Below, one piece after another: positions 43,245-51,208 of a stretch of 64,000 nucleotides of DNA. Both the position numbers and the translations under genes were made by a program. Source of the stretch: Candidatus Gastranaerophilales bacterium (GTDB lineage: Bacteria > Cyanobacteriota > Vampirovibrionia > Gastranaerophilales > Gastranaerophilaceae). The notes below the pieces were generated by a model. That model saw nothing but the letters and a program-made list of their open reading frames with translations. It was not told the DNA's origin and made no database searches. The first letter of the stretch is position 1. Each line of letters begins with the position of its first letter. The stretch lies in NCBI GenBank assembly GCA_944326425.1, contig CALVDX010000004.1, positions 62,001-126,000 of the forward strand, read 5' to 3'.

Positions 43245-43871
43245 TTATATTTTTTGAATTTGTTTGTATTCTAACTCAACAGGGGTTTCACGACCGAATA
43301 CCGAAACGTTAACTCTGAGTTTAGCTTTATCCGGATAAACTTCCGTAATATCACCGACAAAGTCTGCAAACGGTCCGGATATAATTCTGATTTTGTCGCC
43401 TGCTTTAACGTCAAGTTCAATCTTTTGAACCTGTGAAGTAGAGCGGTGGATAATCTTTTTAATTTCGCTTTCTTTTGCCGGAATTGGCTTTTTAGCGGAA
43501 CCGACAAATTTGGTAACACCTGCCGTGTGGCGGACAACGTACCAGCTGTCCTCGTCCATAATCATTTCGACCAGAACATAGCCAGGGAAGATTTTTTCAT
43601 CTTTTTCGTGCTTTTTGCCGTTTTTAATCTGGGTAACGGTTTTTTGCGGAACTTCTACGCGGAAAATTTTATCAGACATATTCATGTATTCAATACGTTT
43701 TTCAAGGTTGCTTTTAACCTTGTTTTCGTAGCCTGAATATGTGTGTACAATATACCAGCGTTTTTCATTTTTGCGGCGGCTTTTGTGTTCTTCTTCCGGC
43801 TGTTCTTCCGCTAAAACTTCATCATTCTCTTCTGTTTCAGCTATATTCATTTCTTGGTCTTTTTCACTCAT
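43245..43871 (-). CDS. nusG: Transcription termination/antitermination factor NusG
   Basis: 208 aa from ATG at 43871, which lies 7 bp after AAGGTG. An acidic N-terminal extension (about 1-35) precedes the NGN domain (RWYIVHTYSGYENKVKSNLEKR near 41; PGYVLVEMIMDEDSWYVVRHTAGVTKFVG) and a C-terminal KOW domain (AGDKIRIISGPFADFVGDI near 149). It binds RNA polymerase and links it to Rho or the ribosome. The extension is long for bacterial NusG but similar ones occur. Starts 11 bp after secE. Confidence 0.97.
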   Translation of the reverse strand: MSEKDQEMNIAETEENDEVLAEEQPEEEHKSRRKNEKRWYIVHTYSGYENKVKSNLEKRIEYMNMSDKIFRVEVPQKTVTQIKNGKKHEKDEKIFPGYVLVEMIMDEDSWYVVRHTAGVTKFVGSAKKPIPAKESEIKKIIHRSTSQVQKIELDVKAGDKIRIISGPFADFVGDITEVYPDKAKLRVNVSVFGRETPVELEYKQIQKI

Positions 43872-43882
43872 TACCATTCACC

Positions 43883-44101
43883 TTATATTTTGGATAATAC
43901 GAAATCAAATAAAATATCTACAATGTAGATAAATACGGTAAATACAAAAACGATACCTACAACAAATACGGTTTCAACGACAACCTGCTGTCTTTCAGGC
44001 CAGGTAATTTTGCCCCATTCGGATCTTACGCCTTTAAAATAATTAACAATTCCGTTTGCGGCATTTGTCATTTTCACATTTTCGTTAGTTTCAGTGCTCA
44101 T
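43883..44101 (-). CDS. secE: Preprotein translocase subunit SecE
   Basis: 72 aa. IVNYFKGVRSEWGKITWPERQQVVVETVFVVGIVFVFTVFIYIVDILF is the SecE core: the amphipathic helix with WGKITWP and one transmembrane helix. It stabilises SecY in the inner membrane. It lies between tRNA-Trp and nusG, the usual secE-nusG-rplK order. Confidence 0.97.
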   Translation of the reverse strand: MSTETNENVKMTNAANGIVNYFKGVRSEWGKITWPERQQVVVETVFVVGIVFVFTVFIYIVDILFDFVLSKI

Positions 44102-44122
44102 TTTTGTTCCTTTTTATAAAAT

Positions 44123-44195
44123 CACGCCCTGAAGGACTCGAACCTCCGACATCCGGTTTTGGAGACCGACGTTCTACCAGCTGAACTAAGGACGC
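44123..44195 (-). tRNA. tRNA-Trp (anticodon CCA)
   Basis: Read on the minus strand: acceptor GCGTCCT with AGGGCGT, D arm TAGTTCAGCTGGTAGAAC, anticodon arm TCGGT-CTCCAAA-ACCGG giving CCA, T arm GGAGG-TTCGAGT-CCTTC, discriminator G. It lies between rpmG and secE, a classic arrangement. Confidence 0.97.
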
Positions 44196-44229
44196 TTATA
44201 GCAGACGAGCCGATTCGCCTGCTTTATTG

Positions 44230-44397
44230 CTACTTAGTTTCTTTATGGTTAGTGTGTTTTTTACATGTCGGACAATACTTGCTTAATTCAAGTCTGTCTT
44301 TTATGTTTTTTTTGTTCTTAACGGTTGTGTAGTTTCTTTCTTTGCAGTCTTCGCAAGCAAGAACTACCATTCTGTCATTTTTTCCTTTAATGCCCAT
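44230..44397 (-). CDS. rpmG: 50S ribosomal protein L33
   Basis: 55 aa. [20 protein letters not shown] and [15 protein letters not shown] carry two CxxC pairs, so this is the zinc-ribbon type of L33, and the sequence [11 protein letters not shown] is typical. It is the first gene of rpmG-tRNA-Trp-secE-nusG-rplK-rplA. AAGGAATAAAAC before the ATG supplies a ribosome-binding site. Confidence 0.96.
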   Translation of the reverse strand: MGIKGKNDRMVVLACEDCKERNYTTVKNKKNIKDRLELSKYCPTCKKHTNHKETK

Positions 44398-44431
44398 TGT
44401 TTTATTCCTTTATATAATTTGTTTTCTATCT

Positions 44432-44462
44432 AAAACAGAATGTGGCTCCCACATTCTGTTTT
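44432..44462 (-). promoter_or_regulatory. Strong hairpin in the rpmG leader (possible attenuator)
   Basis: AAAACAGAATGTGG pairs perfectly with CCACATTCTGTTTT over 14 bp with a 3-base loop. On the minus strand it lies in the leader, after a TTGCAA/17/TATCAT promoter (plus 44480-44508) and 34 bp before rpmG. Only four T follow, so it may regulate or protect the mRNA rather than simply terminate it. Confidence 0.6.
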
Positions 44463-44479
44463 TATCGGCGTACTGTTCT

Positions 44480-44508
44480 ATGATATTACAAACATATTTT
44501 AATTGCAA
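44480..44508 (-). promoter_or_regulatory. Promoter of the rpmG-secE-nusG-rplKA operon
   Basis: On the minus strand TTGCAA (plus 44503-44508), 17-bp spacer, TATCAT (plus 44480-44485). Leader of about 75 nt containing the 14-bp hairpin. Confidence 0.6.
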
Positions 44509-44907
44509 ATAATTGCAAAGATTTGTTAAGTGGCGGGAAAGTTTACACATTTTCCATTTCTTGTTTAACTTTATTGCTTATTATTGCACGCTTAATTATA
44601 CCGGCGGTTGCGCCTATTGCTCCAAGCATAATAAGCCCGTATCCTATATTACTTAATCCGGCTCCTTTTTGCGGGCGTACGCCGCCCATAAGAATGCCTG
44701 CTAACAAACAAATATCGGCAGCATCATCATAACTCTTGTTTTATCTGCAATGCAGCATCATATTTTGGGCTGTGTATTTGTATTCGCTGCTTGTAAATTT
44801 ATGCAGCAAAATAATAAATGCATAAATGATATTATTTGTATAGTAAAAGCGGGTGGAATAAAATCCACACGCTTTTACTATATCTATTTATTTGCCCCTT
44901 TACCCCC
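44509..44907. other. Intergenic region between the ribosomal operon and the ArsB/NhaD-type gene
   Basis: About 400 bp. A minus-strand frame (44543-44707) could encode a 50-aa hydrophobic peptide with GAGLSNIGYGLIMLGAIGATAG, but it has no ribosome-binding site and only a TTG or internal ATG start, so I do not call it. Near 44843-44878 there is a 15-bp hairpin with one mismatch. Confidence 0.5.
44843..44878. terminator. Long hairpin after the ArsB/NhaD-type gene, probable terminator
   Basis: GTAAAAGCGGGTGGA pairs with TCCACACGCTTTTAC (one mismatch) around an ATAAAA loop. The T run is weak in both directions. Confidence 0.55.
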
Positions 44908-46245
44908 TTATCCAAGCCAGTGGAGGAAACGTATTCCGATATAAAGAGTTGACAGTACTAAAGAAACAAATGTTACGAGAACACCATATTTCAGATAGTA
45001 CATAAACTTAATCGGATGACCTTTACCTGCAGCCGTTTCAGAAACAATAACATTTGCGGCTGCACCGATAATTGTCATATTTCCGCCAAGACATGCACCA
45101 AGGGATAAGCACCACCATAGCGGGTGTGCATAAGCTGCGCCCATCTGGTTTTGAATTTCAAGAAGCATCGGTGCCATTGTGGCCGTGTAAGGGATATTGT
45201 CAATAACTCCGGAGAGGATACCTGAACACCAGATAACAATCATTGAAGCCGCGGTTTGTGAACCATGAGTTACATGTAAAATCCAGTCTGCCATAAGTTT
45301 AATACCGCCCGCTGCATCCAGTGCGCCGATTATAATGAATAAACCGATAAAGAAGAAAATAGTACTCCATTCAACTTCTTCAAATATTTTAGCGGGTTTT
45401 TCAAATAAAAGCAGAACACTTGCGCCGAGCATTGCTGTAATTGAAGTTTGAATGTGTGTTACATCATGCAGAACAAATCCTATTATTACAAGAACAAGCA
45501 CGATTGCTGAACGCCATAATAAGAACTTATCTGTTATTGTATTTGAGTTATCAAGGTTTGCTACTTTTTCCATTTTATCAGCAGTAGTAACCAGTTGTTT
45601 TTTGAATATAAAAGCGAGAATAATAACATTTACTATAAGTATCAATGCTACAATACCTGTTAATTCCTTTAAGAAGTCCAGGAAGGAAAGCCCTGCAACA
45701 CTTCCGATGATAATATTCGGCGGGTCGCCTATTAAAGTAGCTGTACCGCCAATATTGGATGCCATAATTTCTGTTATAAGAAAAGGTATTGGATTAATAT
45801 CCAATTCTTTAGCAATAACAAAAGTTACAGGCATAATAAGAATTACTGTTGTAACATTATCTAAAAATGCTGAAGCAATAGCAGTGAAAATAGCAAGGGC
45901 AAAGAATATTTTTACCGGATGCCCTTTCGTTTTTTTCAGCATTGCATTTGCAATCCAGTTAAACATTCCGCTGCGGGCGCAGATACTTACTATAATCATC
46001 ATTGATACAAGTAAGAATATTACGTTAAAATCAATAAAGTTGATAAAGTAGCGCGGATCAAAAGCGCCGTCACCTGTTGTTTGATATTGGCTTAAAAGCC
46101 CCAGAATCAAAGTAATACTACCGCAAAGCAGTGCAATTGTAGTTTTGGGGATTTTTTCAATTGCAATAAATATATATGCAATTATCAAAATCGCAGCAGA
46201 TACAGCTATTGCGTTACTTTGAATAAATGCTGTAACAAATTCCAT
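44908..46245 (-). CDS. ArsB/NhaD-family (DASS/IT superfamily) ion transporter
   Basis: 445 aa, about 11-12 hydrophobic helices. Two inverted-repeat signatures stand out: MASNIGGTATLIGDPPNIIIGSVAG (about 161-185), typical of NhaD/ArsB, and GACLGGNMTIIGAAANVIVSETA near 392, the corresponding site in the second half. The family moves Na+, H+, arsenite or dicarboxylates; the GDPPNII form with TATLIG fits Na+/H+ exchange best, but the substrate is open. GGAG precedes the ATG. Divergent from hisS. Confidence 0.85.
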   Translation of the reverse strand: MEFVTAFIQSNAIAVSAAILIIAYIFIAIEKIPKTTIALLCGSITLILGLLSQYQTTGDGAFDPRYFINFIDFNVIFLLVSMMIIVSICARSGMFNWIANAMLKKTKGHPVKIFFALAIFTAIASAFLDNVTTVILIMPVTFVIAKELDINPIPFLITEIMASNIGGTATLIGDPPNIIIGSVAGLSFLDFLKELTGIVALILIVNVIILAFIFKKQLVTTADKMEKVANLDNSNTITDKFLLWRSAIVLVLVIIGFVLHDVTHIQTSITAMLGASVLLLFEKPAKIFEEVEWSTIFFFIGLFIIIGALDAAGGIKLMADWILHVTHGSQTAASMIVIWCSGILSGVIDNIPYTATMAPMLLEIQNQMGAAYAHPLWWCLSLGACLGGNMTIIGAAANVIVSETAAGKGHPIKFMYYLKYGVLVTFVSLVLSTLYIGIRFLHWLG

Positions 46246-46308
46246 GGCATCTCCTTTTCATTTTTCCTCTAACGTGAAAATTCTATCATAAAATAATTCA
46301 AATTTGAA

Positions 46309-46338
46309 TTGACTTAAAGACTCCGGTTTTATTATAAT
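46309..46338 (+). promoter_or_regulatory. hisS promoter, predicting a leaderless mRNA
   Basis: TTGACT (46309-46314), 18-bp spacer, perfect TATAAT (46333-46338). The ATG at 46345 is seven bases later and no ribosome-binding site exists in the gap. Confidence 0.65.
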
Positions 46339-46344
46339 TTTAAT

Positions 46345-47664
46345 ATGGCACAGATAATTAAGGTACAAAAGGGTACAAAGGATATATTACCGCAGGATAT
46401 GGCGGTTTGGCATAAAATGGAGACGGCTGCGCTTGAAATATTTACAAGGGCAGGTTATAAGGAAATCCGCACTCCTATATTTGAGGCAACCGAACTGTTT
46501 CAACGCGGTGTTGGTGATACAACCGATATTGTAAATAAAGAAATGTACACGTTTGAAAAGTCAGAGCGCTCATTGACTTTAAGACCGGAAAATACAGCAG
46601 GAGTTGTTCGTTCATATATTGAAAACGGAATGCACAGACTTTCAGCGCCTGTAAAATTGTGGTACAAAGGTCCTATGTTCAGGTATGAGCGCCCGCAGGC
46701 AGGGCGCCAGCGCCAGTTCCATCAGGTCGGGGTCGAAATGTTCGGTATCGAAGACCCGTCTGCTGATGCAGAAGTTATACTGCTTGCGCTTAATTACCTG
46801 AAAAAACTCGGGCTGCCTAATCTCTCTGTAGAGTTAAATACCCTCGGGTGTACAAACTGCAGAAAAGAATTCAGGGCTCTGTTAATTGAAACGCTGCGTC
46901 CTCACTATGATAAACTCTGTGATGACTGTAAAGAACGCTTTGAAAAAAATCCATTGAGACTTTTAGATTGTAAGGTTGAATCTTGTAAGGAAATTTTTGC
47001 ACTTCCTGAAGTGCAGCAGGTTATCCAATCTGACTATACCTGTCCTGATTGTACGCTGCACTTTGAGCAGTTAAAAAATTACCTTGATAATCTGGGGGTA
47101 AATTATACTGTAAATAAACTCTTAGTAAGAGGGTTGGATTATTATAACAGAACTGTTTTTGAAATAAAATCAGAAAACCTCGGGTCGCAAAATGCCGTTT
47201 GCGGCGGCGGTCGTTACGATACTCTTGTTTCTAACTTAGGCGGAGAGCCTGCTCCCGCAATCGGCTGGGCAATGGGGATGGAACGGCTGGCGGTGCTTTT
47301 ACCTGTATTGGAGGACGAAAAGCTCGATATTTATGTTGTTTCAGATAATAAACTGGAGGCCATTAAATTAACCGAACGTCTTAGAGCTTTAAGTTATAAC
47401 GTAGATTTTGATATGGCCGGCAAAAAGTTTTCAAAGCAACTTGAGAAAGCTGCAAAGACAGCCTGTTTTGCTATAATTCTGGGCGAAGATGAAATAAACG
47501 GCGAATATTTAACACTTAAAAATCTGGAAACCTCTGTTCAGATACAATTCCCGTTGGCTAATTTGTCTGATTTTGAAAAACATACTTATAAATTCATTAG
47601 TACAAACACCTCAGAGTGGCTTAAGTCCAAGCTTTCAATGCTGGCATCGGGTTTTGTGATGTAG
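46345..47664 (+). CDS. hisS: Histidyl-tRNA synthetase
   Basis: 439 aa, normal length. Class II motif 2 MFRYERPQAGRQRQFHQVGVEMFG near 112, the histidine-specific LVRGLDYYNRTVFEI near 259, and motif 3 region AIGWAMGMERLAVLL near 308. ATP-binding and anticodon domains complete; four CxxC pairs (about 171-236) in the insertion suggest a zinc site, as in several cyanobacterial and clostridial HisRS. It charges tRNA-His. The start ATG seems to be at the very 5' end of its mRNA. A strong terminator follows. Confidence 0.97.
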   Translation: MAQIIKVQKGTKDILPQDMAVWHKMETAALEIFTRAGYKEIRTPIFEATELFQRGVGDTTDIVNKEMYTFEKSERSLTLRPENTAGVVRSYIENGMHRLSAPVKLWYKGPMFRYERPQAGRQRQFHQVGVEMFGIEDPSADAEVILLALNYLKKLGLPNLSVELNTLGCTNCRKEFRALLIETLRPHYDKLCDDCKERFEKNPLRLLDCKVESCKEIFALPEVQQVIQSDYTCPDCTLHFEQLKNYLDNLGVNYTVNKLLVRGLDYYNRTVFEIKSENLGSQNAVCGGGRYDTLVSNLGGEPAPAIGWAMGMERLAVLLPVLEDEKLDIYVVSDNKLEAIKLTERLRALSYNVDFDMAGKKFSKQLEKAAKTACFAIILGEDEINGEYLTLKNLETSVQIQFPLANLSDFEKHTYKFISTNTSEWLKSKLSMLASGFVM

Positions 47665-47682
47665 ATAGAGATTTGTTTATTT

Positions 47683-47717
47683 AATTGGCGGTTGCATTTT
47701 TCAACCGCCAATTTTTT
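47683..47717 (+). terminator. Rho-independent terminator of hisS
   Basis: AATTGGCGGTTG, CATTTTT loop, CAACCGCCAATT, then T run. Confidence 0.92.
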
Positions 47718-47782
47718 GTTTTTTGAAAAAGCTCTTAAAACCCTGTCGATACATTATTTACAACTGATTGTTTTTATAATTA

Positions 47783-47821
47783 TTGTAAACTTTTGTAACA
47801 AATATGAATTAGTTTTGTTAT
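47783..47821 (+). promoter_or_regulatory. Flagellin gene 1 promoter with tandem TTGTAA boxes
   Basis: TTGTAA at 47783-47788 and 47793-47798 (10 bp apart), 17-bp spacer, TGTTAT (47816-47821). The same layout precedes the second flagellin gene. It does not resemble the sigma-28 or sigma-54 consensus. Confidence 0.6.
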
Positions 47822-47911
47822 AGAAAAATTAAAAACAGGAATATATATTTTGTGGGAACCACGCAAGGATGCATGTAAAAAAATACAAGACAAAATGAAA
47901 GGAGTCTCAAA

Positions 47912-48757
47912 ATGTCTTTATCTATTGTTACCAACGTTCAGTCACTCAAAGTGCAACAAAACCTCACTGCGGCAACCGACACATTAAATTCCGCAATTGA
48001 AAGAATGACCACAGGTTACAAAATCAACAGTGCAAAGGATGACGCTGCAGGTTATAGTATTGCAGCACAAATGGAGGCGAAATTAAGTTCTTATGACGTT
48101 GCTTCAAACAACGCCCAAATCGGTCTGGATATGTTAACAACAACCGAAGAAAACTATTCATTGATTGTTGACCACTTACAACGTATCAGAGACCTGACCG
48201 AGCAAGCAGCAAACGGTACTTATTCCGATGATTCAAGAGCTGCGATTGAAGCTGAAATTAAGGCTCGTCTTGATGAAATTGATCGTGTAGCTGGATCAGC
48301 AGAATATAACGGTATGAACTTAATGGATGGTTCATTAGTAGATGATGTTAATATTCAGGTTGGTATTGACGGTTCTGCTAACAGCCGTGTAACACTTGCC
48401 AGTACTTTATTTGAAGCAGCTGATGCTCAAACTCTTTTAAAAACTGATAATGCGACTTTTGCTTCGGATTGTTCCGGAACAGATGCTTTTGATCAGCTGT
48501 CAACAATTGATGCGGCTATTAATAATATAAGCACACGTGTTACAAACTTAGGTGCTTCTCAAAACAGACTTGAGTCTGCAATCGATTCAATCAATGTTAC
48601 TACTGAAAACTTAACTTCTTCACTTTCAACCGTCAAGGATGCAGATATAGCTGAAGAATCTACAAGATATCTTCAAGCTCAAATTTTGCAGTCAGCAGCA
48701 ACGACATTGCTTTCAACTGCAAACCAAACCCCATCAATAGCATTACAGTTACTATAA
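47912..48757 (+). CDS. Flagellin, first copy
   Basis: 281 aa, a compact flagellin: conserved N-terminal D0/D1 (SIVTNVQSLKVQQNLTAATDTLNSAIERMTTGYKINSAKDDAAGYSIAA near residue 3), a short central segment without a large D2/D3, and C-terminal D1/D0 (NLGASQNRLESAIDSINVTTENLTSSLSTVKDADIAEE; ILQSAATTLLSTANQ). LQRIRDLTEQAANGT (about 90-104) is the TLR5-contact region. It is the external filament subunit, exported by the flagellar type III system. GGAG lies 9 bp before the ATG. A second copy lies 400 bp downstream. Confidence 0.97.
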   Translation: MSLSIVTNVQSLKVQQNLTAATDTLNSAIERMTTGYKINSAKDDAAGYSIAAQMEAKLSSYDVASNNAQIGLDMLTTTEENYSLIVDHLQRIRDLTEQAANGTYSDDSRAAIEAEIKARLDEIDRVAGSAEYNGMNLMDGSLVDDVNIQVGIDGSANSRVTLASTLFEAADAQTLLKTDNATFASDCSGTDAFDQLSTIDAAINNISTRVTNLGASQNRLESAIDSINVTTENLTSSLSTVKDADIAEESTRYLQAQILQSAATTLLSTANQTPSIALQLL

Positions 48758-48786
48758 TAGCTTTTGATTTGGTATATGTGTTATAC

Positions 48787-48815
48787 GGGCAGGGATTAAT
48801 TCCTGCCCTTTTATT
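48787..48815 (+). terminator. Rho-independent terminator of flagellin gene 1
   Basis: GGGCAGG, GATTAATT loop, CCTGCCC, then T4ATTT. Confidence 0.88.
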
Positions 48816-48920
48816 TAAACTTAATGCAGTTTTTGAAAGTACTTTATATTCCTGCTTTGCCATTTTAGTATTATGTATGACTTGACAATTTTATATGTGT
48901 AACATAACATAATCTAGTGG

Positions 48921-48992
48921 GGCGACATGGCCAAGTGGTAAGGCAGGAGCCTGCAAAGCTCTTATCCCCCAGTTCGAATCTGGGTGTCGCCT
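48921..48992 (+). tRNA. tRNA-Cys (anticodon GCA)
   Basis: Acceptor GGCGACA with TGTCGCC, anticodon arm GAGC-CTGCAAA-GCTC giving GCA, T arm CCCAG-TTCGAAT-CTGGG, discriminator T, followed by T7. It lies between the two flagellin genes. Confidence 0.96.
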
Positions 48993-49053
48993 TTTTTTGT
49001 TAAATGCTGTATCCTTTTCTGAAATACTTAATTTCAGAGCATTTTGTGCACTA

Positions 49054-49092
49054 TTGTAAACTTTTGTAAATAAATGAAATAGTTTTTGTTAT
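49054..49092 (+). promoter_or_regulatory. Flagellin gene 2 promoter with tandem TTGTAA boxes
   Basis: TTGTAA at 49054-49059 and 49064-49069, 17-bp spacer, TGTTAT (49087-49092): same elements and spacing as before flagellin gene 1, followed in both by a GGAATATATA word. Confidence 0.6.
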
Positions 49093-49168
49093 TAAATATC
49101 AAAAATCAGGAATATATACCATGTAGGATTTGCGCAAGGCTGCGCAGAACAACATGGAGAACCTGAAT

Positions 49169-50014
49169 ATGCCATTATCTATCGTTACAAATGTACAATC
49201 CCTAAAAGTTCAACAGAACCTAACGTCAGCAACAGACAAATTGAATACTGCAATTGAAAGGATGACGACAGGTTACAAAATCAACAGCGCAAAGGATGAT
49301 GCGGCAGGATATAGTATTGCGGCTCAGATGAGTGCAAAACTTAGTTCTTATGACGTAGCGTCTAATAATGCTCAGATTGGTTTGGACATGTTGACAACAA
49401 CTGAAGAAAACTACAGCTTAATTAATGAGCACCTTCAACGTATCAGGGATTTGACCGAACAGGCTGCAAACGGTACTTATTCAGATGATTCAAGAGCGGC
49501 AATACAGGCTGAAATTACCTCCCGCCTTGAGGAAATTGATCGTATCGCTGCAAGTGCAGAATATAATGGTATGTTATTAATGGATGGTTCTACTGGCCCT
49601 GTTAATATTCAGGTTGGTATTGATGGTTCTGCTAACAGCCGTGTAACGCTTACTGCAGATTTGTTTGCGGATGCTTCTGCACAGTCATTAACAGGTGTGG
49701 CTAATGCTACATTTGCTCAGGATTGTTCTGCTGCTGATACTGCAGCTGATCAGCTGGAAAAACTGGATGATGCAATTTCTGATATTAGTACGCGTGTTAC
49801 TAACCTTGGTGCTTCGCAAAACCGTCTGGAGTCAGCTATTGATTCTATTTCTGTTACTACTGAAAATCTGACATCATCACTGTCAACCGTTCGTGATGCA
49901 GATATTGCTGAAGAATCAACACAGTACTTGCAAGCTCAAATCCTTCAGTCTGCGGCTACTACGCTGTTATCAACAGCTAACCAAACTCCTTCAATTGCTT
50001 TACAATTGATTTAG
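49169..50014 (+). CDS. Flagellin, second copy
   Basis: 281 aa from ATG at 49169 (GGAG 9 bp upstream; an in-frame TTG at 49130 has no support). Same length and plan as the copy at 47912: nearly identical termini, variable centre, but many synonymous base changes, so the duplication is old or under purifying selection. LQRIRDLTEQAANGT is kept. The two may form mixed or alternate filaments. Its terminator lies within the 3' end of the convergent gene at 50045. Confidence 0.97.
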   Translation: MPLSIVTNVQSLKVQQNLTSATDKLNTAIERMTTGYKINSAKDDAAGYSIAAQMSAKLSSYDVASNNAQIGLDMLTTTEENYSLINEHLQRIRDLTEQAANGTYSDDSRAAIQAEITSRLEEIDRIAASAEYNGMLLMDGSTGPVNIQVGIDGSANSRVTLTADLFADASAQSLTGVANATFAQDCSAADTAADQLEKLDDAISDISTRVTNLGASQNRLESAIDSISVTTENLTSSLSTVRDADIAEESTQYLQAQILQSAATTLLSTANQTPSIALQLI

Positions 50015-50038
50015 CCGCATTTATAACAGTTTTATACA

Positions 50039-50084
50039 AACCGGTCAGAGGATTGGCAATTCGGTTTCTCTGTCCGGTTTTTCC
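50039..50084 (+). terminator. Terminator of flagellin gene 2
   Basis: AACCGGTCAGAG pairs with CTCTGTCCGGTT (one T-T mismatch), then T5. Its stem lies inside the last codons of the solute-binding protein gene on the other strand. Confidence 0.75.
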
Positions 50085-51208
50085 TGTTTGTATGTCTTTA
50101 ATAGGTTATTTATTTTGTCTCTTGTATAATCATAGTTTGCCGGGTATTTTATTGGAATTGCGTTTTCTGCCAGAGTTATAAATAGTTTTGAATTTTGAGG
50201 CGGCGGAGCATAAAATATGTTGCTGTTAGCGCAGTTTTTTCTCGCCGGAACAATTATACCTGTTGAAGTCATTTTATTTAAGGCTTTTTCTGAGGAAAGA
50301 TAATTTACAAATTCAGCAGACTCTTTTAAATGTTTTGTACGCTTTGAAATCCCCCATCCTGTGGCATCGCAGGGTGCTAAGCTTCCTGCCTTACCGGCGG
50401 GGAAAGGTAATATATCCCAATCAAATTGAGCATACTCTCTTAGTTTAGGAGTTACCCAGCGTCCGGATAACAGGAATGCACTTTTACCGTTTAGAAAAAA
50501 TTCACATCCCGTTGCTGCTCCCAGTTCATAATTCTGCGGTGCATAGTGATGTTTTAAACTTAAACTTTTATAGAAATCAATGCTTGAGTAGTTTTTTAAA
50601 TTTTCTATATTTATAGTTTCAGGGGATTCTCCATTACTCATTATGAAAGGGTAGGTATAAAATAAATCATCTTCTAATGGTATTGTAAATATATTTTTAT
50701 TTTTTAATCTTTTTGCAATTGTGAGAAAATCGTTCATATTCCACTCCCGGGGCGGAAGGGGAATGTAATTATTATTTAATAAAGTTTTATTATAATATAT
50801 AACAAGAATTGAAATATCCCTTGGTATAGCCTTTAGTTCATTATTGAGCGAAAGACCTTTTATTGCATTATGGAAAAAAACGTTTTTAAACTCTTTATCA
50901 TCAAATGTTATTAAAAATTTCCCGTATCTTTCAATATTCTGGTTATTTATTAGTATAATATCGGGTTCAGTTTTTGAGGCAAATTGCAGGTGTAATTTTT
51001 TAAAGTAGTTCTGCGGAGTATGAATTAGTGTTATTTTTATTTCAGGGTGCTGCGCTTCGTAATCCTTTATAAGTTCTTTAATTATATTAATTTCCGAAGC
51101 TGTTCCCCATGTGGAAAATTTAAGTGTTACCTGCTCATTATCAGAATTTCTGTTGCAGCCGCACATAATTAGTGGCAGAAACAGCATAGCAAGTATCTTT
51201 TTTATCAT
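50045..51208 (-). CDS. Extracellular solute-binding lipoprotein (family 1, sugar-type)
   Basis: 387 aa. Signal ending in LIMCGCNRNS suggests lipoprotein processing at the second Cys (about residue 18). TLKFSTWGTASEINIIKELIKDYEAQHPEIKITLI near 28 and SAEFVNYLSSEKALNKM near 300 are typical of MalE/UgpB-like sugar-binding proteins; SGRWVTPKLREYAQFDWDILPFPAG near 250 fits too. No ABC permease or ATPase lies nearby, so it is an orphan binding protein or works with a distant transporter. It overlaps the upstream gene by 4 bp. Confidence 0.88.
   Translation of the reverse strand: MIKKILAMLFLPLIMCGCNRNSDNEQVTLKFSTWGTASEINIIKELIKDYEAQHPEIKITLIHTPQNYFKKLHLQFASKTEPDIILINNQNIERYGKFLITFDDKEFKNVFFHNAIKGLSLNNELKAIPRDISILVIYYNKTLLNNNYIPLPPREWNMNDFLTIAKRLKNKNIFTIPLEDDLFYTYPFIMSNGESPETINIENLKNYSSIDFYKSLSLKHHYAPQNYELGAATGCEFFLNGKSAFLLSGRWVTPKLREYAQFDWDILPFPAGKAGSLAPCDATGWGISKRTKHLKESAEFVNYLSSEKALNKMTSTGIIVPARKNCANSNIFYAPPPQNSKLFITLAENAIPIKYPANYDYTRDKINNLLKTYKQEKPDRETELPIL

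Noticed and set aside
44543-44707. Small hydrophobic peptide gene on the minus strand
   Set aside because: Plausible sequence (Gly/Ala/Ile-rich) but no ribosome-binding site and only a TTG start; I left it as a note in the intergenic entry.
45452-46051. Plus-strand frame of 199 codons opposite the ArsB/NhaD-type gene
   Set aside because: Antisense shadow of a membrane protein gene; composition is Ile/Ser/Thr-rich and no start signal is present.
47780-47911. Sigma-28 promoter for flagellin
   Set aside because: No TAAA-N15-GCCGATAA-like pair was found in either flagellin upstream region.
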